Shown piece after piece: positions 8,077-14,544 of a stretch of DNA of 14,578 nt; positions within the stretch are counted from its first letter, which is position 1, and each line of letters opens with the position of its first letter. This DNA is from Bacteroidales bacterium (GTDB lineage: Bacteria; Bacteroidota; Bacteroidia; Bacteroidales; P3), in contig JAITVC010000128.1 of assembly GCA_031286005.1 (NCBI GenBank), positions 1-14,578 of the forward strand, given 5' to 3'. Under the pieces are notes generated by a model. The model was not told the DNA's origin. It saw nothing but the letters and a program-made list of their open reading frames with translations, and did no database searches. The position numbers and the translations under genes are program-made.

Positions 8077-8697
8077 TTATTCTTTTACCCAAACATTCAC
8101 AATCTTTCCTACATACATCTTGTGGAAATCCTTTGTGGGATAGGTTTTGTCTACAATGGTTTTGTCTATAAATGAGTCTTCTTCCAAGACATCTGCATAG
8201 ATCTTCTCACACTCAATCACCAATCGAGCTTGTTCGTAATACGGATTGCCAAGTTCTGTGAAGAGTGGCTTGAGGCCTGTTTCTTTGATTTTGTCAATAT
8301 CTCGACCGGATTTTGTGCCACAGATTTGCAAGATGTTGCGATCTTTTTCTTCAAATGCTGTAACGGTGAAATACTTGCTATTTTCCGTAAATTCATACGT
8401 GTAGCGTTGAGGGCGAACAAAAATAAACACAACCGGTTGATTCCACAAATTGCCAATTGTGCCCCAGCTGGCCGTCATCATATTGAATTTATCTTGATTC
8501 CCGGCAGAGATGAGCAACCAATCATCATCAATCAGTTTAATAGGATTGTCTTGAATGTCTTTTGGATCAATTTGTTTAAATGTCTTTTTCATGTTGGTAG
8601 TTTCAGTTTGTGCAACAGTTTCGATAGTTTCGGTCGGGTTTTTACAAGCCACATTAATAATCATTAGTGCAAGGCTTAAGAGTGTAATTTTTTTCAT
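8077..8697 (-). CDS. Flavin reductase-like domain protein with lipoprotein-type signal
   Basis: Residues from about 36 onward match the flavin reductase-like (FMN-binding split-barrel) family found as small cytoplasmic proteins in anaerobes. Examples are DDDWLLISAGNQDKFNMMTASWG and the later ICGTKSGRDIDK region. Here the domain is preceded by 35 extra residues. They comprise MKK, a hydrophobic stretch, then NVAC with the cysteine at residue 18 and a T/E-rich linker. This looks like a lipoprotein signal peptide, although asparagine at the -3 position is atypical. An internal ATG at 8592 (residue 36, MKKTFKQIDPKD) is where cytoplasmic homologues start, so two forms are possible. A Bacteroidetes promoter lies just upstream of the long start at 8697, which supports using it. 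It is the first gene of the serS unit. It may supply or accept reduced FMN, and the substrate is unknown. Confidence 0.82.
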   Translation of the reverse strand: MKKITLLSLALMIINVACKNPTETIETVAQTETTNMKKTFKQIDPKDIQDNPIKLIDDDWLLISAGNQDKFNMMTASWGTIGNLWNQPVVFIFVRPQRYTYEFTENSKYFTVTAFEEKDRNILQICGTKSGRDIDKIKETGLKPLFTELGNPYYEQARLVIECEKIYADVLEEDSFIDKTIVDKTYPTKDFHKMYVGKIVNVWVKE

Positions 8698-8718
8698 GGT
8701 GGTATGATTTTAATTTTG

Positions 8719-8748
8719 CAAAGATACGAAAAAAAAAAGGATTACCAA
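8719..8748 (-). promoter_or_regulatory. Promoter of the flavin reductase-serS-flavoprotein-TPR unit
   Basis: On the minus strand, TTG at 8748-8746 and TATCTTTG at 8726-8719 match the Bacteroidetes -33 and -7 elements, with 19 bases between them. The ATG at 8697 follows after a short leader of roughly 20 bases. The -33 element lies within the loop and stem of the rpmA terminator, so the two signals share sequence. Confidence 0.75.
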
Positions 8749-8764
8749 ATGGCAATCCCTTTTC
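8728..8764 (-). terminator. Intrinsic terminator after rpmA
   Basis: On the minus strand, GGATTGCC (8758-8751) pairs with GGTAATCC (8746-8739) through seven Watson-Crick pairs and one G-T pair. The loop has 4 bases and is followed by a run of ten T. It separates rplU-rpmA from the downstream serS unit. Confidence 0.88.
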
Positions 8765-8781
8765 GATGAGAACACTCAAAC

Positions 8782-9036
8782 TTATGCTGGAATAACCGAA
8801 ACATAAGAGCGATTATCGCGTTTTTTGCGGAATTGAACAGTACCGTCAACCAATGCAAAAATCGTGTGATCTTTACCAAGACCTACGTTTAAGCCGGGAT
8901 GATGCGCAGTTCCACGTTGACGCACGATGATGTTTCCGGCGATAGCTTGTTGCCCTCCGAAAATTTTCACGCCGAGGCGTTTGCTTTGTGATTCGCGTCC
9001 GTTATTTGAACTTCCGACGCCTTTCTTATGTGCCAT
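8782..9036 (-). CDS. rpmA: 50S ribosomal protein L27
   Basis: This large-subunit ribosomal protein sits near the peptidyl-transferase centre. Its 84 residues begin [16 protein letters not shown], the conserved basic N-terminus that reaches towards the tRNA ends. [10 protein letters not shown] and [12 protein letters not shown] follow in the body. There is no N-terminal propeptide of the kind found in Firmicutes. The gene starts 12 bases after rplU stops and is followed by an intrinsic terminator, so the two form a compact two-gene unit. Confidence 0.97.
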   Translation of the reverse strand: MAHKKGVGSSNNGRESQSKRLGVKIFGGQQAIAGNIIVRQRGTAHHPGLNVGLGKDHTIFALVDGTVQFRKKRDNRSYVSVIPA

Positions 9037-9048
9037 AGTTTTAGAATT

Positions 9049-9357
9049 TTAGCTGATTGATTCGATTTGGATTTGCGTAATATAATCGCGGTGTCCATTG
9101 GTCTTGCGATAGCCTTTACGACGTTTCTTTTTAAAGATAATTACTTTTTCTCCGCGAGTTTGCATAAGCACTTTTGCGGTAACTTTTTTGCCGGCAACGA
9201 ATGGCTCACCGATGGTGATTTGGCCATTTTCGTCGGTCAGGAGCACGTTCTCAAATTCAACCGTGTCGCCTACTTCGGCTTCCAAACGGTGAACGAAGTG
9301 TTTTTGGTCCTTCGTAACCTTAAACTGCTGCCCTGCGATGTCAACAATAGCGTACAT
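9049..9357 (-). CDS. rplU: 50S ribosomal protein L21
   Basis: This large-subunit protein binds 23S rRNA. The 102-residue length is typical. The start MYAIVDIAGQQFKVTKDQ and the basic KKKRRKGYRKTNGHRDY region (about 77-93) are family signatures. It is the first gene of the rplU-rpmA unit, with a clear promoter 40-70 bases upstream. The ATG at 9357 gives the expected N-terminus. Confidence 0.97.
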   Translation of the reverse strand: MYAIVDIAGQQFKVTKDQKHFVHRLEAEVGDTVEFENVLLTDENGQITIGEPFVAGKKVTAKVLMQTRGEKVIIFKKKRRKGYRKTNGHRDYITQIQIESIS

Positions 9358-9398
9358 TTTATAAGGGTTTTAATGATTTTTTCCCAAAATTGGGGTTG

Positions 9399-9429
9399 CA
9401 AAGATACGATTTTTTTTTGACATGTCCAA
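9399..9429 (-). promoter_or_regulatory. Promoter of rplU-rpmA
   Basis: On the minus strand, TTG at 9429-9427 and TATCTTTG at 9406-9399 match the Bacteroidetes -33 and -7 elements, with 20 bases between them. A leader of about 40 bases precedes the rplU ATG. No strong terminator for the upstream glycosyltransferase gene is seen between 9474 and 9430, only AT-rich sequence, so some read-through into rplU is possible. Confidence 0.78.
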
Positions 9430-9474
9430 ATTTTAATTAAAAATTAAGAGCTAAAAATGAAAAATTTATACCTT

Positions 9475-10380
9475 TTAGTTCTTAACTTTTACGAACGACT
9501 GTCTGAAAATCCTCCAAATAGCGAGCATAAATGCGGCTATTGGGTTTTCCTTAGAGTTGAAAAAACGGTATAATATCTCTTTGAACAGATACGTTGTGTG
9601 ATACTTTATTTTTCCAAAGATGCCGATATTTGGGGCAATATACAAATCGTAGACAGGTCGTGCCTTACGATGTACATCATCTATCAAAAGGCCTTTATTT
9701 TCATTCACAAACGACTTGTTATGGTATCTGTATTTCACTACCACACGATTCAAAAAATAAAATTTATAGTCTGCCTTTGTGAGTTTCAACCAAAGCGGCC
9801 AATCGTCAATCATGGGAATAGATTCATCACAAAACCCGACGTGTTCAACCGCATCTTTCTTAAAAAAAACTGCCGGAGCCACCACATGGCAATGCTTCAA
9901 CAGGTAGCGATATTGCTTGCCGGACGAACGTTGGAAAAAGTCGGATGTTTTATAATTTTCCGAAAGGTAGCCCGCTAAATTGGCATCCGCAAAGTCGGTG
10001 TTGTAAATTGCCGAAATACCTTGCAAAACCGATATATCTGAATTATTCTTGACAAATTTACACACTTGTTCCAATGTATCTTCAAACAAGGCATCATCGG
10101 CCGAAAGCACATGAATCCAGTCGCCCGAAGCGGCTCTTAATCCCCGATTGACATTAGCGGATATGCCGGTATTGGTTTTGCTTTCAATGATTTTCAAGCG
10201 GGTGGCAAATTCGGGATTATCAGCCAGCCATTGGCGATAGATTTGGCGTGTATGGTCGGTTGACGCATCATCGGTTATAATCCATTCAAAGTCTTGAAAA
10301 GTCTGGCTTTTCAAACTATTTAGAGCATCTAAAAGAAAGCGCTCTGCATTGTAAGTGGTTATAACTACGGAAAAAAACAT
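9475..10380 (-). CDS. GT2 family glycosyltransferase
   Basis: This is a family 2 (GT-A fold) sugar transferase, probably acting on a nucleotide-sugar donor for a surface glycan. It opens FSVVITTYNAERFLLDALNS, the classic GT2 N-terminus. The donor-binding DDAS is at residues 37-40, the metal-binding-type SADDA at 93-97, and IDDWPLWLKL at 191-200, where the catalytic acidic residue is expected. The basic, aromatic C-terminus (about 250-301) may associate with the membrane. I chose ATG 10380, giving 301 residues. A longer frame from GTG 10557 would add 59 residues unlike any GT2 and would run into the divergent gene. The ATG lies only 4 bases beyond the promoter -7 element, so the transcript may be nearly leaderless. 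The acceptor sugar cannot be deduced. Confidence 0.88.
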   Translation of the reverse strand: MFFSVVITTYNAERFLLDALNSLKSQTFQDFEWIITDDASTDHTRQIYRQWLADNPEFATRLKIIESKTNTGISANVNRGLRAASGDWIHVLSADDALFEDTLEQVCKFVKNNSDISVLQGISAIYNTDFADANLAGYLSENYKTSDFFQRSSGKQYRYLLKHCHVVAPAVFFKKDAVEHVGFCDESIPMIDDWPLWLKLTKADYKFYFLNRVVVKYRYHNKSFVNENKGLLIDDVHRKARPVYDLYIAPNIGIFGKIKYHTTYLFKEILYRFFNSKENPIAAFMLAIWRIFRQSFVKVKN

Positions 10381-10381
10381 G

Positions 10382-10414
10382 TGCAAAGATACGAAAATAA
10401 TTTGTATCTTTGCA
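10382..10414. promoter_or_regulatory. Palindromic divergent promoter between glycosyltransferase and GNAT genes
   Basis: TGCAAAGATAC (10382-10392) and GTATCTTTGCA (10404-10414) form a perfect 11-bp inverted repeat with an 11-base spacer. Each arm contains a TATCTTTG -7 element, minus strand at 10391-10384 and plus strand at 10405-10412. The two therefore point outward to the two flanking genes. The position expected for each -33 element falls on the other promoter's -7 box and reads TGC instead of TTG, so neither has a good -33. Confidence 0.65.
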
Positions 10415-10428
10415 GATAATTTCACGTT

Positions 10429-11379
10429 ATGCAATTGTTCAATATAACCATCAAACGCTACGAAACAGCCGATTTGCAAGGCTGGGATGCGTTTGTGGAC
10501 AAAGCGAAAAACGGCACTTTCCTGTTTAAGCGGGCGTATATGGATTACCATGCGCACCGGTTTGAAGATTTTTCGTTGCTGATTTTCGACTCCGGAAAAT
10601 TAATAGCCTTGCTACCGGCCAATGGCAACGGGAAAACGGTGTATTCGCATCAGGGTTTGACGTATGGCTCGTTGTTGATTGCTACGGGTGTTTCACAAAC
10701 TTTGGTGTTGGCGATTTTTGATGCTTTGAAAGTGTTTTTGAAGGCGTGGAATATTGAAACGCTATATTACAAGCCTGTTCCGGCTATCTATCACCGATAT
10801 TGTTGCGAAGAGGATTTGTATGCGTTGTTTCGCAACGATGCACGTTTGGTTGCACGAGGTTGTTCGACGACATTCTGTATTCAAAAGCCCAATCCCTCGT
10901 TGCGCTTGCGGTTAACACGAATTGCCAAATATGCCGACACACATAATTTGCGCTATGAAATTCATCCCAATGTGGATGCTTTTTGGGATATTATTGCCAC
11001 CAATTTGGCCAAAAAACACCATATTGCCCCTGTGCACTCGCAAGCGGAAATGAATCTTTTGCAATCCTTATTCCCCAAATATGTTCAATCTATTGCCGTG
11101 TATGCCGGCAATGAGATTGTGGCGGGTGGTGTGGTTTATTTGGTGAATGATGTTGCGCATTTGCAATATGCGGCTGTATCTTCGGAAGGCGAAAGAATGT
11201 ATGCGGGAGAGTATTTGTACGATCTTTGCATTCACCAGTTGTTTATGGATTTCCGTTATTTTGATTTTGGGATTTCCTCTGAAAACGGCGGACAATTCTT
11301 GAATGAAGGCTTGATTGCTTATAAAGAAAAATTCGGCGGGCATACGGTTGTTTATGATCACTACGAAATGCTGCTGTAA
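10429..11379 (+). CDS. FemAB/GNAT-like acyltransferase family protein
   Basis: This 316-residue protein resembles the FemAB-like branch of the GNAT superfamily (Acetyltransf_6 type). Those proteins often lie beside polysaccharide or cell-wall genes. The C-terminal half shows the typical pattern. VYAGNEIVAGGVVYLVND forms a beta hairpin, LQYAAVSSEGE follows, and then FDFGISSENGGQ with LIAYKEKFGG near residues 280-304. No signal peptide or membrane segment is visible, so it should be cytoplasmic. It is divergent from the GT2 gene and shares a palindromic promoter region with it, suggesting joint action on a surface glycan or glycolipid. The leader is about 12 bases long. The acyl donor and acceptor are unknown. 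Confidence 0.8.
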   Translation: MQLFNITIKRYETADLQGWDAFVDKAKNGTFLFKRAYMDYHAHRFEDFSLLIFDSGKLIALLPANGNGKTVYSHQGLTYGSLLIATGVSQTLVLAIFDALKVFLKAWNIETLYYKPVPAIYHRYCCEEDLYALFRNDARLVARGCSTTFCIQKPNPSLRLRLTRIAKYADTHNLRYEIHPNVDAFWDIIATNLAKKHHIAPVHSQAEMNLLQSLFPKYVQSIAVYAGNEIVAGGVVYLVNDVAHLQYAAVSSEGERMYAGEYLYDLCIHQLFMDFRYFDFGISSENGGQFLNEGLIAYKEKFGGHTVVYDHYEMLL

Positions 11380-11403
11380 ACAGATCTTTATAACTAATTT
11401 ACA

Positions 11404-12498
11404 TTAATCCCAAAATCCCTGTTGGAAAACGCTTTCAAAATCCGGCATATCCACAGGATGTTGTTCCAAAAGAAATTTCTTTGCTCGGTAACGTTCGGAT
11501 GGTACTTCCTGATATTCCAATTTTGTCAGATCTTTATAAATATTTGTAGTTGTCCACGTAAAAATCTCATCAGGATTCTCTTTCAACGAATAAACCGACA
11601 CATATTCAATCTTTGATACAATACCTTTCGAGGTAAAATAAAAACAGGTAGTATACTTATGATATTGATATTTCCTCGCAATATTATTATGACGAACAAG
11701 TGTCGTACTATCTATAAACTGGTCTATCCTAAGGATGGCCATAGTCTTTTCATTCATGGTAAAACGTCCGGAGGTATACGTCTTTTCCCCCAAATAATTT
11801 GGTTTAGGATAATATGAAAACAAAATAGTTGTATCGTTTGACATACGAGTAAAAATAACGTTTTTCTCTTCTTTTGGTGCACCTATAATGAATTCATTAA
11901 AAAAACAAACCGGAGCAGACTTTTCAAGTTTTTCATATATCGTATCTCCATCTATATTAATCTCTAACCCTTTTAGCCGTTTAGCGTAATACGTTCCTCT
12001 TCTTGGGGCAAAAATTCTCGAAATTTCAATATCTATAATGGCTTTGGCATCTTCTACAATTTTCCCATTGACTTGTAACACTTCTTGCCTGTAACATCTT
12101 CGATAAAAAGGCGTAGTTGGCATGCGTTTATGGGTAGAGTCGGTAGCTCTATACATAGCCCTAAGTGCAGCATCAGCCTTAATAACGACAGGATTTAAAT
12201 CCAAAGGTAGTGCTTCCATTCGTATTGCTTTTTTCGATGACAGTTGTTGGAAAGAAAGCGATAGCGGTTTATAGCCTATCTGCGAAAAAGTGTAAGTTAA
12301 ATGCTCTTTCAAATCAATAGAAAACACGCCGTCGACATCTGCATAAGCGCCAATACTCTTGTCGGAACTTAATACCGTTACAAAAGGAACTGGAAGCCCA
12401 GTCTCTGCATCCACAACTTTTCGTTCAATACTCTGAGTAGATGATACAAAAGGTAATGCCACAAACGCCACAAATAGAAGTATAGTTTTAGTAACCAT
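11404..12498 (-). CDS. Exported CarboxypepD_reg-like domain protein of unknown function
   Basis: This 364-residue protein has a signal peptide (about residues 1-21, MVTKTILLFVAFVALPFVSS). A carboxypeptidase-regulatory-like beta-sandwich domain follows at about 24-105. Its hallmarks are VVDAETGLPVPFVTV (28-42), GAYADVDGVFSI (50-61) and SQIGYKPLS (72-80). This domain often opens TonB-dependent receptors, but no receptor plug or barrel follows. The remaining 260 residues are beta-rich, contain no enzyme motif I recognise, and may bind a surface partner. I chose ATG 12498 over a TTG 36 bases upstream, because it has an A-rich context and starts right at the signal peptide. It follows the TlpA-like gene by 89 bases with no clear promoter or terminator between, so they may be co-transcribed. 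Confidence 0.8.
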   Translation of the reverse strand: MVTKTILLFVAFVALPFVSSTQSIERKVVDAETGLPVPFVTVLSSDKSIGAYADVDGVFSIDLKEHLTYTFSQIGYKPLSLSFQQLSSKKAIRMEALPLDLNPVVIKADAALRAMYRATDSTHKRMPTTPFYRRCYRQEVLQVNGKIVEDAKAIIDIEISRIFAPRRGTYYAKRLKGLEINIDGDTIYEKLEKSAPVCFFNEFIIGAPKEEKNVIFTRMSNDTTILFSYYPKPNYLGEKTYTSGRFTMNEKTMAILRIDQFIDSTTLVRHNNIARKYQYHKYTTCFYFTSKGIVSKIEYVSVYSLKENPDEIFTWTTTNIYKDLTKLEYQEVPSERYRAKKFLLEQHPVDMPDFESVFQQGFWD

Positions 12499-12587
12499 TT
12501 TTTTGTAATTAATTCTTTTCACAAAAATTTTCAATTTATCTGTACAGGATCAAGGCATTGATATGGTCTTCATTGGTTTGTTGTATT

Positions 12588-14111
12588 TTATTTTAGATGT
12601 TTTCGTATGATTTCGGCCAACTCTTTTCCGGTGCTCGGTCTTGGTAAATTGATATTTAATAATTCGCCATTTGGAGATATAAGAATGTATCGTGGAATTG
12701 TAATGGGTTGAGATTGAAAAACCGTTTCTTTTATATTGCTAATTAGCTCTTTTTGCGCACGGATATTATATCCATACAACTCGAGTTTTTCTACTGTATT
12801 TTTCCATAAATCAGCTCTATCGTCTTCATCAATCGAAATGTACACACACGCTAAATTATCGTAGGAATCCAATATGTCTTTTACTTTGTCCTTGTAAGCA
12901 AATTCTTGACGACAAGGAAAACACCAAGTCGCCCAAAAATCAACCAATAAATATTGACCTTTTAACTCCGGTAAATTTGCAAATTCGGATAATGTATTTA
13001 TCGGTTGTGAAATAAAGTAAATAGAATCTCTTTGTTGAACGCCACTTTGAGCGATACTGATTTTAAAATGTTTCGTGTGATTTTTTTGTCTAACGCTATT
13101 TTGAGATGTCGTATTTTCAAAATATTCAGCGAGAATAGCAACGTATTCACTTTCGGGGTAATGCTGTTTAAGATATTCATATAGTTTAGGCAAATCAATT
13201 TTATATGGAAATAACGCCCCATCCGGATTGTATATTTGTTCAAGAAAAAGTGCTCGCCCTAACGATGGTAATCGAATATAATCGGGTGCTAATAAATAAG
13301 AAACGTATGGTCCAAAAACATCATCTTCATAGCCCTGTAACAGGTTTTGTTTCACTTCATCGCTCTTTTTATCCAAAAGCGATTTGTAGTAATTCGCGAG
13401 TATATTTACCCCCGAAGGAAGTTTGATAATATTAGAACTTTGAAAATCTATTTTTGAAAAGATATTTTCAGCTTCCTTCCTTGCTTGTATCTCCTCTTGT
13501 TCGCCGAGAGGTTTGTTAGCAAATAGAGTTTTCAAAGTTTGATAAATACTATAATAGAAATTTATTGCAATCTCGTCCCGCAATAAAGATATTAGTTGTG
13601 TCGATACTTCGGGGGTTTGTTGAAGCAGTTCCAATGAATCGTTGACCTCTTTTAGGAACGTCTTTTCCATATCCATTACCATTTTTCCAAAATCGTCGCT
13701 TCGCATAGCGCGATCCTCAATCCGGTTTATGTATTCTCGTTTTCTAACAAATTGAGTGTTGTAGTATGTATGCACCACTGCGTTGTTTCCGGTTATTTGG
13801 ATGATGCCTTTATTGATGTAATTAACGGTTACATGGTCGTCAGGAAACAAAAAAAGATTTGTTCTGGTAGTTTGCGTTATTACTTGGATGATTGAAAAAT
13901 TGTTTATATTGAATTTGTGTGTCGCCGATCTTGCCGAATCTAATTCAAAATCTTCCGACACGACACTACTCTGATACATCCCATCAATGGGCTTGTATAT
14001 GGTTACAGATATGGGGATTGATGTAGTAACAGTAACCGTTGCGTTGCTTTGAGCAGAGCTCTCTATTGTGAAAAAAACAACACAAATAATTAAAAATAAG
14101 AATCGTTTCAT
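12588..14111 (-). CDS. Exported TlpA-like thioredoxin-fold protein
   Basis: This 507-residue protein has a signal peptide (about residues 1-20, cleavage near SSA). A long N-terminal region includes a beta-rich segment (about 23-120) resembling the DUF4369-type start of many Bacteroidetes TlpA-like proteins. A mostly helical middle (about 120-345) follows. A C-terminal thioredoxin domain occupies about 365-507. The redox motif is WCFPC (cysteines 397 and 400), preceded by YLLVDFWAT. The expected cis-proline loop is at TIPRYIL (471-477). It should catalyse thiol-disulfide exchange outside the cytoplasm. It follows the six-cysteine GG-leader peptide gene with only a hairpin and no visible promoter between. 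A role in reducing, forming or correcting disulfides of that peptide is therefore a reasonable inference. CFPC differs from the CGPC of thioredoxin, which affects redox potential. Confidence 0.87.
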   Translation of the reverse strand: MKRFLFLIICVVFFTIESSAQSNATVTVTTSIPISVTIYKPIDGMYQSSVVSEDFELDSARSATHKFNINNFSIIQVITQTTRTNLFLFPDDHVTVNYINKGIIQITGNNAVVHTYYNTQFVRKREYINRIEDRAMRSDDFGKMVMDMEKTFLKEVNDSLELLQQTPEVSTQLISLLRDEIAINFYYSIYQTLKTLFANKPLGEQEEIQARKEAENIFSKIDFQSSNIIKLPSGVNILANYYKSLLDKKSDEVKQNLLQGYEDDVFGPYVSYLLAPDYIRLPSLGRALFLEQIYNPDGALFPYKIDLPKLYEYLKQHYPESEYVAILAEYFENTTSQNSVRQKNHTKHFKISIAQSGVQQRDSIYFISQPINTLSEFANLPELKGQYLLVDFWATWCFPCRQEFAYKDKVKDILDSYDNLACVYISIDEDDRADLWKNTVEKLELYGYNIRAQKELISNIKETVFQSQPITIPRYILISPNGELLNINLPRPSTGKELAEIIRKHLK

Positions 14112-14152
14112 TTTATCAGTATTAAAGGATTAAAAAGTGTAAAATCAAGAAA

Positions 14153-14182
14153 ATGGAGTTGTGGTTGTTTCCACAACTCCAT
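14153..14182 (-). terminator. 12-bp hairpin between peptide gene and TlpA gene (possible partial terminator)
   Basis: ATGGAGTTGTGG (14153-14164) and CCACAACTCCAT (14171-14182) form a perfect 12-bp stem with a 6-base loop. On the minus strand it is followed by TTTTCTTGATTTT, an interrupted T tract. It could therefore terminate partially and allow read-through. No other promoter for the TlpA-like gene is visible, so it may set a high ratio of peptide to downstream genes. It could also protect the peptide mRNA 3' end. Confidence 0.6.
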
Positions 14183-14206
14183 AAGATAGATAGTTTCTAA
14201 AAACCT

Positions 14207-14422
14207 CTAATCTATCCGCACACAATCTACCTGTGTCGCCTCTGGACAGACATGGGCTGCTACAGTCCAAATCTCATCCGCATTCGAGATGCAAGTAGAA
14301 AAGCCTGTTGAACCACACGCACAAGTAAATCTTGTGCACTCGTCCGCCAAAGCTCCTCCTTTAATTTTCTTGGCTTCCTCTCTTGAGAGGATAGTTCCAT
14401 ATTTTTTAAAATTTGTTTCCAT
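14207..14422 (-). CDS. GG-leader secreted peptide precursor, cysteine-rich (bacteriocin/RiPP-like)
   Basis: This 71-residue precursor begins METNFKKYGTILSREEAKKIKGG. It is a double-glycine leader of the type used by Bacteroidetes bacteriocin-like and natural-product precursors. The conserved LSREE-x-KKIKGG ends at residue 23. The predicted core is residues 24-71 (48 residues), with six cysteines (29, 34, 36, 44, 59, 67) and many Ser/Thr. An even cysteine number suits three disulfides. Thioether (lanthionine) crosslinks are conceivable, but no modifying enzyme is in the window. Cleavage after GG and export would need a C39-peptidase ABC transporter encoded elsewhere. The adjacent exported WCFPC protein fits thiol handling. 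The gene is probably functional, since the leader is intact and the start has an A-rich context (acaaa). The activity could be toxin, signal or siderophore-like. It cannot be told from sequence. Confidence 0.82.
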   Translation of the reverse strand: METNFKKYGTILSREEAKKIKGGALADECTRFTCACGSTGFSTCISNADEIWTVAAHVCPEATQVDCVRID

Positions 14423-14482
14423 TTTGTAAACTTTTATGATTAAAATTCATTTTCACCCGCCAAAGCTCTGCACTAAATGCGT

Positions 14483-14511
14483 ATTATACCCTTTTAAGGT
14501 GTTTTTGTCAT
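14483..14511 (-). promoter_or_regulatory. Candidate promoter of the GG-leader peptide locus (E. coli-like -35/-10)
   Basis: On the minus strand, ATGACA (14511-14506) lies 17 bases before TATAAT (14488-14483). This matches the classical sigma-70 hexamers at 5 of 6 and 6 of 6 positions. The Bacteroidetes-type TAnnTTTG with a TTG is not found. The nearest is a poor GAGCTTTG at 14468-14461. The predicted leader is about 55 bases. Confidence 0.4.
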
Positions 14512-14513
14512 CC

Positions 14514-14544
14514 CTGCCAGAAAAGAGTAATAAAACCGTGGCAG
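14514..14544. repeat. Inverted repeat next to the peptide-locus promoter
   Basis: CTGCCA (14514-14519) and TGGCAG (14539-14544) are inverted copies separated by 19 AT-rich bases. They are extended by CC/GG if one base is bulged. The repeat starts 3 bases from the candidate -35 hexamer. It could be an operator or a hairpin of an upstream transcript. No T run follows on either strand, so a terminator is unlikely. Confidence 0.3.

Noticed and set aside
9430..9474. Terminator after the glycosyltransferase gene
   Set aside because: There are only AT-only complementary segments (AATTTT/AAAATT) and no stable GC-containing stem followed by a T run.
9475..10557. Longer version of the glycosyltransferase starting from GTG at 10557
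   Set aside because: The extra 59 residues do not resemble a GT2 N-terminus, cover the divergent promoter, and overlap 129 bases of the GNAT-like gene.
11404..12534. Longer CarboxypepD_reg gene starting from TTG at 12534
   Set aside because: It would put 12 residues ahead of a normal signal peptide. ATG 12498 has the better codon and A-rich context.
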